NCBI RefSeq assembly: GCF_003313505.1
Contig: NZ_QMHO01000003.1
Location: 124,001 to 188,000, forward strand
From: Pedobacter nanyangensis
GTDB lineage: Bacteria > Bacteroidota > Bacteroidia > Sphingobacteriales > Sphingobacteriaceae
Direction of reading: 5' to 3'
DNA: 64,000 nucleotides
Shown: positions 43,642-50,004 of the stretch, in pieces
Layout of the letters: every line of letters begins with the position of its first letter
How positions within the stretch are numbered: the first letter of the stretch is position 1
Notes under the pieces: model-generated
Told to the model about the DNA's origin: nothing
The model's input: only the letters and a program-made list of their open reading frames with translations
Databases searched by the model: none
Position numbers and translations under genes: made by a program

Positions 43642-44517
43642 ATGGAAATAAGAAAAGCTGAAAGAAAAAAAGCCAAGATGAAAATGGCCCTACAAGGGGT
43701 CAGTGGCTCTGGAAAGACCATGTCAGCATTATTGTTGGCCTATGGCATATGCAACGACTGGAACAAGATATTAGTTATTGATACAGAACATGGAAGTGCC
43801 GATTTATACTCAAATCTGGGCGCATACAACGTTATCAGTATTCCACAGCCATTTACACCAGAAAAATATATAGAAGCCTTAGAATTAACCAAATCAAACG
43901 ATATATCAGTTGTCATTATAGACAGCATCAGCCATTGTTGGGATTACCTGTTAGAGCTACACTCTAATATGGCAGGCAACTCTTTTACCAATTGGGGAAA
44001 GATTACGCCAAGGCAGAATGCTTTTATCAACGCCATTTTACAAGCTAATGTACATATCATTGCTACTATGAGGGTAAAACAGGATTATGTACTCAATCAA
44101 AAGGACGGTAAATATGTACCTGAAAAAATAGGTTTGAAAGCCGTACAGAGAGATGGTGTAGATTATGAGTTTACACTAGTCTTTGATATCGACATCAAGC
44201 ACAATGCCATAGCCAGTAAGGACAGGACTAACCTGTTTGTAGGCAGACCAAACTTTAGGATTAGTGCAGATACAGGTAAGGAAATACTGGCTTGGTGTAA
44301 TAGTGGCACAGACCATATTGAAATCAACAAACTGATAGATGAATGCGCAAGCATAGATGATTTGGTAGAACTCTTTAACACCTATCCCTCTTTTCAGCAT
44401 ACCCACAATAGGGAGTTTTCCAATAAAAAAGCAAACCTATTACAACTGAACAAAATGCAACAGAACCTAACCACAAAATTTACCCAAAATGGAACTACTC
44501 ACCTTACAGCAAGATAA
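43642..44517 (+). CDS. RecA-like AAA ATPase (phage Sak4-type)
   Basis: The 291-residue protein has a RecA-type core: Walker A GVSGSGKT at 19-26, DTEHGSADLY after strand 2, and Walker B VVIIDS at 90-95 (Asp94), then ANVHIIATMRVKQDY and a conserved basic patch (GLKAVQRDGVDYEF). This is the layout of phage nucleotide-binding proteins including Sak4 single-strand annealing proteins. The C-terminal 70 residues form a small helical extension. The frame extends to 43600, but MEIRKAERKK at 43642 is the normal start. It overlaps the DUF3871 gene by 29 bp. In this element it probably helps DNA replication or recombination with the polymerase-like protein and the small protein upstream. Confidence 0.82.
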   Translation: MEIRKAERKKAKMKMALQGVSGSGKTMSALLLAYGICNDWNKILVIDTEHGSADLYSNLGAYNVISIPQPFTPEKYIEALELTKSNDISVVIIDSISHCWDYLLELHSNMAGNSFTNWGKITPRQNAFINAILQANVHIIATMRVKQDYVLNQKDGKYVPEKIGLKAVQRDGVDYEFTLVFDIDIKHNAIASKDRTNLFVGRPNFRISADTGKEILAWCNSGTDHIEINKLIDECASIDDLVELFNTYPSFQHTHNREFSNKKANLLQLNKMQQNLTTKFTQNGTTHLTAR

Positions 44518-45463
44518 AGCACCTAATTTAATATTAGAAACCACAGAACATAAACCTTTTATCTTAGCTAATACCCTAGCCAGTAATATTAACGAGCTAA
44601 GGAACAACCATCTTATCCCCGTATTTGTAAAGGACAACCAACCTGTAATCTCACAAGCAGATTTTGTAGAGCTTACTTCTGATATATCAAACCATATCTT
44701 TAAAAATGAGATTGTTCTTTCTCCTAATATAAGGGTAAGCCACCCTATTAAGGGAAGAATACCAGAAGCAAAGGACAAACCTGCACATCTTTTATTAGAA
44801 GAAGAAAAGACCATCTATTATGAGCGCATGGCTTTTGTGATAGAGATACCCTCTATATCTGATACTATTAATGGGAATAGGCTATCGCTTACCATTGGAG
44901 GTATAAAGGCTTACAATCTTGATAACATGTACAGCAGAAAAGGCACAGAGGAACACTTTAAGCTATTTATTGGATTTCAGAACAAGGTATGCACCAATCT
45001 CTGTATAGCTACCGATGGACTAAAAACTGATGTGGCAGTAAGAAGTTTAAATGAATTAACTGATGCTATCTACGGCTTGATACAGAACTACAATGCAAAA
45101 TCCCATTTGGAACAGATGGGGCAATTGATGGAGCATGACCTTACAGAACACCAATTTGCCCAGTTGATAGGCAAAGCTAGGATGTACAAACACTTGCCAC
45201 CTAAACATAGAAAGCACCTGCAAGAGTTAAGTTTTGGTGATACTCAATTGGGAATGGTGGTAAGGGAGTACTATAATGACGAGGCCTTTTGTAGAAATGC
45301 AGATGGCAGCATCAATCTCTGGAAACTGTACAATCTGTTTACTGGGGCTAACAAATCCAGTTATATAGATACTTTCTTTGACAGGGGACTTAACGCCTTT
45401 AGCTTTATTAAAAATATATCTAGCGCATTAGCTAACAAACAGTGCAATTGGTTTCTTGACTAA
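44489..45463 (+). CDS. DUF3871 family protein
   Basis: The 324-residue protein matches the DUF3871 family common on Bacteroidota mobile elements: a variable start, then NIRVSHPIKGRIPEAKDKPAHLLLEEEKT, YERMAFVIEIPSISDTINGN, LTIGGIKAYNLDNMYSRKG and KLFIGFQNKVCTNLCIATDG, with a C-terminal half ending KSSYIDTFFDRGLNAF. The function is unknown; the general shape recalls DUF932-type phage/plasmid proteins. Its ATG lies 29 bp inside the end of the ATPase gene, which implies translational coupling. Confidence 0.88.
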   Translation: MELLTLQQDKAPNLILETTEHKPFILANTLASNINELRNNHLIPVFVKDNQPVISQADFVELTSDISNHIFKNEIVLSPNIRVSHPIKGRIPEAKDKPAHLLLEEEKTIYYERMAFVIEIPSISDTINGNRLSLTIGGIKAYNLDNMYSRKGTEEHFKLFIGFQNKVCTNLCIATDGLKTDVAVRSLNELTDAIYGLIQNYNAKSHLEQMGQLMEHDLTEHQFAQLIGKARMYKHLPPKHRKHLQELSFGDTQLGMVVREYYNDEAFCRNADGSINLWKLYNLFTGANKSSYIDTFFDRGLNAFSFIKNISSALANKQCNWFLD

Positions 45464-45516
45464 TCATTAGATAGCTCATCTTAAAATGGGCTATTTATAA
45501 CTAAAATTATTATAGG

Positions 45517-45732
45517 ATGGATAACGAAAAAAATTATAAATATGTAGATAACAGAAGTATATTAGTCATTGACAAAACAGGCGACATCCAAAGATTTTAT
45601 TGTCCATTTAAAGTAATTAATACTATGAAAGAAATTTCAACTGTGAGGGCTATTAGACAGGATAACCACCATAAAATCCAATATCTGATAAATGGGACAT
45701 ATATATTATATAGCTATTTTGAGATTATTTGA
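45517..45732 (+). CDS. Small unknown protein
   Basis: This 71-residue frame starts with ATG after an A-rich leader, 53 bp after DUF3871 and on the same strand. It encodes a mixed strand/helix protein (YVDNRSILVIDKTGDIQRFYC, KIQYLINGTYILYSYF) with no membrane segment and no known motif. Codon use resembles its neighbours. It is probably real but could be spurious. Confidence 0.5.
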   Translation: MDNEKNYKYVDNRSILVIDKTGDIQRFYCPFKVINTMKEISTVRAIRQDNHHKIQYLINGTYILYSYFEII

Positions 45733-45853
45733 CTTTTTAATATTCCCTTTTAATTTTCCCAAAGTTTGTTTTTACCTTAGAAAAAAATTAAGATTACAAA
45801 TTGAAGTAAAAATTTTTTAAGAAAAATATAAGCGTTAGCTATTTGTTCTTGTG

Positions 45854-46036
45854 ACTGGAAACCTGAGAAATTTCAAAAGTGCAACAAAGAGCAGATAAGT
45901 GTTAACGTTCCATGCAATAAGCGTGGGGCGTAGCCTTTTCTGTTGCACGAGCTTCTCAGGGCTCCCAGTTCAGATATTTGGTTACAGTCCTGCGCTTATT
46001 GTATTTATAGACCAGCCTAGATAGGGACAATAGGCT
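45854..46036 (+). ncRNA. Structured, pseudoknotted RNA (or DNA) element
   Basis: Nested and crossing complementarities are too long to be chance. P1 consists of ACTGG (45854-45858) with CCAGT (45965-45969) and CCTGAGAA (45862-45869) with TTCTCAGG (45953-45960). P2 pairs GTGCAACA (45879-45886) with TGTTGCAC (45941-45948) and is extended by five pairs after a one-base bulge. Inside the P2 loop, 45912-45928 pairs with 45988-46004, which lies outside P1. That makes a pseudoknot of up to 17 pairs including G-U, with a perfect 9-bp core (CAATAAGCG / CGCTTATTG). A last hairpin is at 46014-46019/46031-46036. It ends 21 bp before the lipoprotein gene. I do not recognise the family; it could be a ncRNA, a cis-regulatory leader or a DNA origin. 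Confidence 0.6.
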
Positions 46037-46057
46037 ATAAAAAAACTAAATTTTCTG

Positions 46058-46807
46058 ATGAAAAAATTATTGCTAACCGCATTTACTGCATTCGTAGTGC
46101 TTGGTGTGTCATCATGTAAAAAAAGTAAAGAAAAAAGTGAAGAAAAAGAAGTAAAGACAACCTGTGCAACAATCAAATACAGTTCTATTAAAGAGGGAAA
46201 TTCTATTTATCCAAATTCTGAAGCAAAGGTCATCTTTGATGAAAAAGGGAGAATTATAGAACGTAAAAACGTTGATGGCACTACCCATCTTCGGTATAAG
46301 TACTACCAAGATAAGATAGAAGTTACTAGTGGTAATATCGACCATCCTAACTATGATGCGATTTACACACTCGATGGTCAAGGGAGAATTACAAAGAAAG
46401 CTAGTGGTAGTATTTATGAATATAAATACAATAGCGATGGGTATTTGATAGAAATGACAGATGGTTATGGCATTTATACATACACATGGCAAAATGGGAA
46501 TCTTATTAAACTTGTTTTTCTAGTTATTAAGGGAGCTTCCACAGGCAACACTTCAACAAAGAATTTCACTTATGGGGACGATGTTATTAAAGATAAACTT
46601 GTCGCCTACAATGTTTATGGTGAGATATATCCTTATCCCGACGGGCATCTTTCTGGATATTTTGGCAAAACATCTAAAAATGCTCCTATTATAATAGGGC
46701 GCTCTTACATTAAAGATATTAAAGGAGATATCATTGGTTACAAGATAGCGGAAAGAACAGACAATACATTAACATATGAATTGACCGTAGATTATAATTG
46801 CAAATAA
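46058..46807 (+). CDS. Lipoprotein with RHS/YD-like strand repeats
   Basis: The 249-residue product has a lipoprotein signal with Cys20 (VLGVSSCKKS) and a charged Lys/Glu-rich spacer. A run of short beta repeats of the YD type follows: KVIFDEKGRIIERKN, LRYKYYQDKIEVTS, YTLDGQGRITKKAS, EYKYNSDGYLIEMT. This resembles DUF4595-like proteins of Bacteroidota and, loosely, RHS repeats, but without any C-terminal toxin domain. It is an envelope protein carried as cargo near the right end of the element, directly after the structured element. Proteins in this position can alter phage adsorption or entry, but nothing in the sequence proves that. Confidence 0.75.
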   Translation: MKKLLLTAFTAFVVLGVSSCKKSKEKSEEKEVKTTCATIKYSSIKEGNSIYPNSEAKVIFDEKGRIIERKNVDGTTHLRYKYYQDKIEVTSGNIDHPNYDAIYTLDGQGRITKKASGSIYEYKYNSDGYLIEMTDGYGIYTYTWQNGNLIKLVFLVIKGASTGNTSTKNFTYGDDVIKDKLVAYNVYGEIYPYPDGHLSGYFGKTSKNAPIIIGRSYIKDIKGDIIGYKIAERTDNTLTYELTVDYNCK

Positions 46808-46861
46808 ATCAAAGTAGAATATAGTATAAAGGACATCAACCTTATTATAAAACTTTAAGTC

Positions 46862-47188
46862 ATGATTTATCTATTTTTTATTTGCCTTACAGTAGGAGGC
46901 TTTCTAAGCGCGTTATCTGACAATAAAGAATTATCGGGCTCTAACCTTATTCAAAAGTTTACGAGCTTATCATTTATAATTCTTATTGGATGTTTCATAA
47001 CTACATCTATCCTATATAAATGGTGGCAAGCCATACTTATACCAATAGGTGGAGCTATAGGAGGAGTAATAATAGTTGCATTAGTTGGAAATGGAAGAAG
47101 ACTTATTGTAAATATATTCTTTTTCCTCCAACTGGTAGCATTAGTAGTATTAATTACTTTTATCTATCTTTTAACAATTAAAAAGTAA
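46862..47188 (+). CDS. Small membrane protein with four predicted helices
   Basis: This 108-residue protein is almost entirely hydrophobic, with four segments at about 1-18, 30-52, 54-77 and 82-106 and short polar turns (SDNKELSGS, GNGRR). No conserved family is recognised. It lies 54 bp after the lipoprotein gene on the same strand and is the last gene before the right att repeat. Together the two form an envelope-directed cargo pair. Confidence 0.6.
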   Translation: MIYLFFICLTVGGFLSALSDNKELSGSNLIQKFTSLSFIILIGCFITTSILYKWWQAILIPIGGAIGGVIIVALVGNGRRLIVNIFFFLQLVALVVLITFIYLLTIKK

Positions 47189-47312
47189 ACCGATAGTTAT
47201 GGACTAAATTCAAATCATTATTAAAACTAGGTCGTGGTTTGAAAATAGTTTGAGCAGAATGAAACTTAGGTAGAAATATTTGGGTTATTAATACTTGAAA
47301 TGTGTTTTGAAT

Positions 47313-47411
47313 TTGCCTGCCAGGCAAGCGCTCTAGCCAAATGAGCTAATCCCCCGGATACGGTGGCAAAAGTAAATAATTTAAATGATTATGCAAGTAT
47401 AAAATGAAAAA
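47313..47411. repeat. att site (right): 99-bp direct repeat with orphan tRNA 5' half
   Basis: It is identical to 38544-38642. It contains the tRNA-Ala 5' half (47313-47355, read on the minus strand) and its promoter but no 3' half; the sequence to its left is unrelated element DNA. This is the junction created on the host's tRNA-upstream side by integration. Confidence 0.93.
47367..47396 (-). promoter_or_regulatory. Orphan tRNA promoter firing into the element
   Basis: This is the second copy of the TTG-19 bp-TACTTTTG promoter. It would transcribe a truncated tRNA 5' half and then run leftwards, antisense to the membrane protein gene. Confidence 0.55.
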
Positions 47412-47505
47412 AGGGAAGACTATCCAGCCCTCCCCAACACAATAACATAGTTAAGTGGAGATTAGACACCAAAATCCTATTGACTTAACCTAAATTTTTT
47501 CAAAT

Positions 47506-47534
47506 GTATTGCTCGCACCGATGTATAGCAATAC
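47506..47534 (-). terminator. Hairpin downstream of lpxB
   Basis: An 8-bp perfect stem (GTATTGCT / AGCAATAC) with a 13-nt loop lies just after lpxB, next to a second small stem TACCTA/TAGGTA (47533-47548). On the minus strand it is followed by ATTTG, so it is a weak terminator at best. Confidence 0.4.
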
Positions 47535-47554
47535 CTAGAAGTAGGTATTTTAAA

Positions 47555-48658
47555 CTACTTGATGTATTTCACAATCAATTTAGCAGTCCTTCCCGATGCT
47601 CCGGCTTCACCCATCAATTGATGTAAGTGTGCATAATCCGCCAACATTCTCTGCCTACCCTTTCCTTCCATAATCTGCGCAAGTTCTGCAGCTACTTTTT
47701 GCGGGTTACAGTCCTCTTGAATGAGCTCTGTCACTATTTTACGATCTACGATTAGATTTACCAAGGAAATGAAACGGATTTTAACCAATAACCTGGCAAT
47801 GGCAATGGAAACGGCACCGCCTTTGTACACCACTACCTGCGGCACATTCAATAGAGCCGTTTCTAGGGTAGCGGTACCCGAAGCAACTATCGCAGCGTGG
47901 GCATCATGTAACAATTGATAAGTTTGGTTAAACACCAAAGTTACTTTGCTGTTGCCTATAAACTGTTGATAATAGGCTGCGCTAAAGGTAGGTGCTGCGG
48001 CAATTACAAACTGGCAATCCTTAAACTGATTAACCACGCTAAGCATTACAGGCAGCAATCTTTCTATTTCCTGCTTTCTACTGCCCGGCAAAAGTGCGAT
48101 AATAGGCTGTTCACTGAGTTGATGTTTGGTTTTAAAATGATCATCAGGCACAAACTGCGAAATCTCATCCAGCAAAGGATTGCCCACATAATCTACCTTC
48201 ATGCCCCATTCTTTGTAGAAAGCTACTTCGAATGGCAAAATGCAGAACATGTGATCAACAATGCGCTTAATTTTAAGCACCCGTTTTTGGTTCCAGGCCC
48301 AAACCTTTGGCGAAATATAATAGCAAACCTTGATGCCATGCTGCTTCGCAAATTCCGCAATCTTCAGGTTAAATCCAGGGAAATCGATCAGCACCAATAC
48401 ATCAGGCTCGTAGGACAAAACATCGGCCTTGCATGCTTTCATGTTTTTAAGGATGGTACGCAGGTTCAAGAGCACTTCGGTAAAGCCCATAAAAGCCATA
48501 TCGGCATAATGCTTCACCAAATTGCCTCCCTCGGCTTGCATTTTATCGCCACCAAAATACCTAAACTCCGCTTGGGCATCTTCCACTTTTAAAGCCTTCA
48601 TCAAATTCGCTCCGTGCAAATCGCCCGAAGCTTCGCCTGCTATTAAGTAGTATTTCAT
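47555..48658 (-). CDS. lpxB: Lipid-A-disaccharide synthase
   Basis: This enzyme joins UDP-2,3-diacylglucosamine and lipid X in lipid A synthesis at the inner membrane. The 367-residue product is a GT19 glycosyltransferase with the family strings YLIAGEASGDLHGANL at the N-terminus, LVLIDFPGFNLKIAEFAK, YYISPKVWAWNQKRV, DYVGNPLLDEI, ALLPGSRKQEI and VASGTATLETALL. Length and motif order are normal. It is the last gene of a unit surE - small membrane protein - lpxB on the minus strand, an arrangement I believe is common in this family. Its 3' side was the tRNA-Ala promoter region before the element integrated. Confidence 0.96.
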   Translation of the reverse strand: MKYYLIAGEASGDLHGANLMKALKVEDAQAEFRYFGGDKMQAEGGNLVKHYADMAFMGFTEVLLNLRTILKNMKACKADVLSYEPDVLVLIDFPGFNLKIAEFAKQHGIKVCYYISPKVWAWNQKRVLKIKRIVDHMFCILPFEVAFYKEWGMKVDYVGNPLLDEISQFVPDDHFKTKHQLSEQPIIALLPGSRKQEIERLLPVMLSVVNQFKDCQFVIAAAPTFSAAYYQQFIGNSKVTLVFNQTYQLLHDAHAAIVASGTATLETALLNVPQVVVYKGGAVSIAIARLLVKIRFISLVNLIVDRKIVTELIQEDCNPQKVAAELAQIMEGKGRQRMLADYAHLHQLMGEAGASGRTAKLIVKYIK

Positions 48659-48730
48659 TTTTTTTAGGGTCTAGGGATCAGTGTTGAGGAATTAGTTAAC
48701 CTTATCTAAACCATTCAACGATTAGCCCGG

Positions 48731-49012
48731 TTAAACTTCCTGCATTATTTTGTAAAAGAAAAACACAAAAGCGCAGATAAAGGTAGCGCTTACCAACCCT
48801 CTGCCTACATTTTCCTTATTGATTTTAAAGAAATAGTTCATCCATAGCAAGTTTACCGCTACACAACCAATAAGCAGCAGATCGGCCTTTTTTAACGCTG
48901 TAGTGTGATTCATCAGATACCAAGCAATACTGGCCAAAATTCCAGGGCTTAGCAGCCCGATACCCAGGCCTACCCATACATGGTTTTTAACGGAAGAAAA
49001 GATTTTCGCCAT
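48731..49012 (-). CDS. Small membrane protein between surE and lpxB
   Basis: The 93-residue protein has three predicted membrane helices (about 12-33, 43-58 and 68-88) and a Lys-rich loop. It lies 1 bp downstream of surE and 72 bp upstream of lpxB, so it is co-transcribed with both. No named family is recognised and no catalytic motif is present. Conservation of such a gene between surE and lpxB would point to an envelope role, but this is inference. Confidence 0.75.
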   Translation of the reverse strand: MAKIFSSVKNHVWVGLGIGLLSPGILASIAWYLMNHTTALKKADLLLIGCVAVNLLWMNYFFKINKENVGRGLVSATFICAFVFFFYKIMQEV

Positions 49013-49013
49013 T

Positions 49014-49835
49014 TTAACCCAGGTTTAGGCCATCAGCACCACGTGAAGATCTTACCTTACTTCCCTCGGCGTTAAAATCCCAAGCGTTTAAAAATTGGAT
49101 AGCGTGGTGAGCCGTTAAATCAAATTGAACCGGCACCACCGAGGCATACCCGTGGTCCAAGGCCCAAACATCAGTATCCTCACCTTTATCATAGTTTTCG
49201 AAAACCCCCGTTAACCAGTAGTAAGGCCTATGGTAGGGATCTTGGCGTTCTTCAAAATCCTCTGCCCATTTGGCATTGGCTTGTCTGCAGATTTTAATGC
49301 CCTTAATGGCATCTCCTTTAGGGAAATTAACGTTTAGCAAGGTGCCTTCCGGTAAGCCGTTGGCTAACACCTGTTGGGTAATTTGCTTGATGTATTTTTT
49401 GCAATGCGAAAAATCGGCATCTTGCGCAAAATCATCCAACGAAAAGCCAATAGAAGGTATTTTTTCGATAGCTCCTTCTACTGCGGCCGACATGGTGCCC
49501 GAATAGATCACGTTGATAGAGTTGTTCAATCCGTGGTTAATTCCCGAAACACAAAGATCAGGCTTTTTGCCCTTAAAAACTTTGTTTACGGCTAGTTTTA
49601 CGCAGTCTACAGGAGTACCTGAGCATTTGTACATTTCTATAGGCGGGTACAGATCCACCTTATCAAAACGCAAAGGCTTACCAATAGTGATGGCGTGGCC
49701 CATGCCAGACTGAGGTCCATCGGGCGCTACCACCGTAACATTTCCAATTTCGCTCATGACTTCAATCAGTGCTTTAATCCCGGTAGCGGTAATCCCATCG
49801 TCGTTAACGACCAGTATCGAAGGTTTTCCTTTCAT
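49014..49835 (-). CDS. surE: 5'-nucleotidase SurE
   Basis: SurE is a metal-dependent phosphatase acting on nucleoside 5'- and 3'-monophosphates in the cytoplasm. The 273-residue product has the metal-binding Asp11-Asp12 in ILVVNDDGITATGI, the APDGPQSGMGHAIT block, SGTPVDCVKLA, and the conserved VSGINHGLNNSINVIYSGT, with Asn and Ser ligands of the metal. The open frame begins at 49907, but MKGKPSILVVNDDG at 49835 is the family start and is chosen. First gene of the surE - membrane protein - lpxB unit. Confidence 0.96.
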   Translation of the reverse strand: MKGKPSILVVNDDGITATGIKALIEVMSEIGNVTVVAPDGPQSGMGHAITIGKPLRFDKVDLYPPIEMYKCSGTPVDCVKLAVNKVFKGKKPDLCVSGINHGLNNSINVIYSGTMSAAVEGAIEKIPSIGFSLDDFAQDADFSHCKKYIKQITQQVLANGLPEGTLLNVNFPKGDAIKGIKICRQANAKWAEDFEERQDPYHRPYYWLTGVFENYDKGEDTDVWALDHGYASVVPVQFDLTAHHAIQFLNAWDFNAEGSKVRSSRGADGLNLG

Positions 49836-49977
49836 GTATCTATTATTTTGGGGCTTGTTATGCCAAAAATACGTAAAATATAGCAATAGCCCCCGCCCAT
49901 TCCGCAACTATTCATACGCTTGTTAGGAGTACTTCTATTTTTTATGGTGCAACATCTCATTAATATAATTGTCTTTG

Positions 49978-49985
49978 TATATTTG
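49978..49985 (+). promoter_or_regulatory. -7 promoter element of the M16 protease gene
   Basis: TATATTTG matches TAnnTTTG and lies 19 bp before the ATG at 50005, giving a leader of about 13 nt. No clear -33 box is found at the usual distance. Confidence 0.45.
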
Positions 49986-50004
49986 AATGATAACTTATTT
50001 CAAT

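Larger units (their letters stand above)
38544..47411. mobile_element. Compact integrative element in tRNA-Ala
   Basis: The element is defined by two perfect 99-bp direct repeats, a repeat unit of 8,769 bp, and a tyrosine recombinase just inside the left end. Its DNA is visibly more AT-rich than the flanks, especially 38.8-41.4 kb. Gene order from the left: integrase, putative toxin, HTH antitoxin, SecB-like protein (plus strand); polymerase-like protein (minus); small OB-like unknown, RecA-like ATPase, DUF3871, small unknown, structured RNA or DNA element, lipoprotein and membrane protein (plus). I find no relaxase, type IV secretion, capsid, portal or terminase genes. It therefore looks like a satellite or plasmid-like integrative element that needs help to transfer, rather than a complete phage or conjugative element. 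Confidence 0.88.
47189..47554. other. 366-bp region spanning the right element end
   Basis: It contains no gene. It holds about 120 bp of element DNA, the 99-bp right repeat (47313-47411) and about 140 bp of host sequence with the hairpins downstream of lpxB. Confidence 0.6.

Noticed and set aside
45854..46036. Group II intron, cobalamin riboswitch or CRISPR-associated RNA as identity of the structured element
   Set aside because: No intron domain V hairpin or reverse transcriptase, no B12-box-like sequence, and no CRISPR repeats or cas genes were found.
47313..47355. Second tRNA-Ala gene at the right repeat
   Set aside because: Only the 5' half up to the anticodon arm is present and the T arm and acceptor 3' strand are absent, so it is an att remnant.
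38544..47411. Complete prophage or conjugative element
   Set aside because: No terminase, portal, capsid, tail, relaxase, coupling protein or tra genes are present between the repeats.
47915..48592. 225-codon plus-strand open frame opposite lpxB
   Set aside because: It is fully antisense to a confident lpxB gene, and its translation has no domain or signal pattern; it is a codon-usage shadow.
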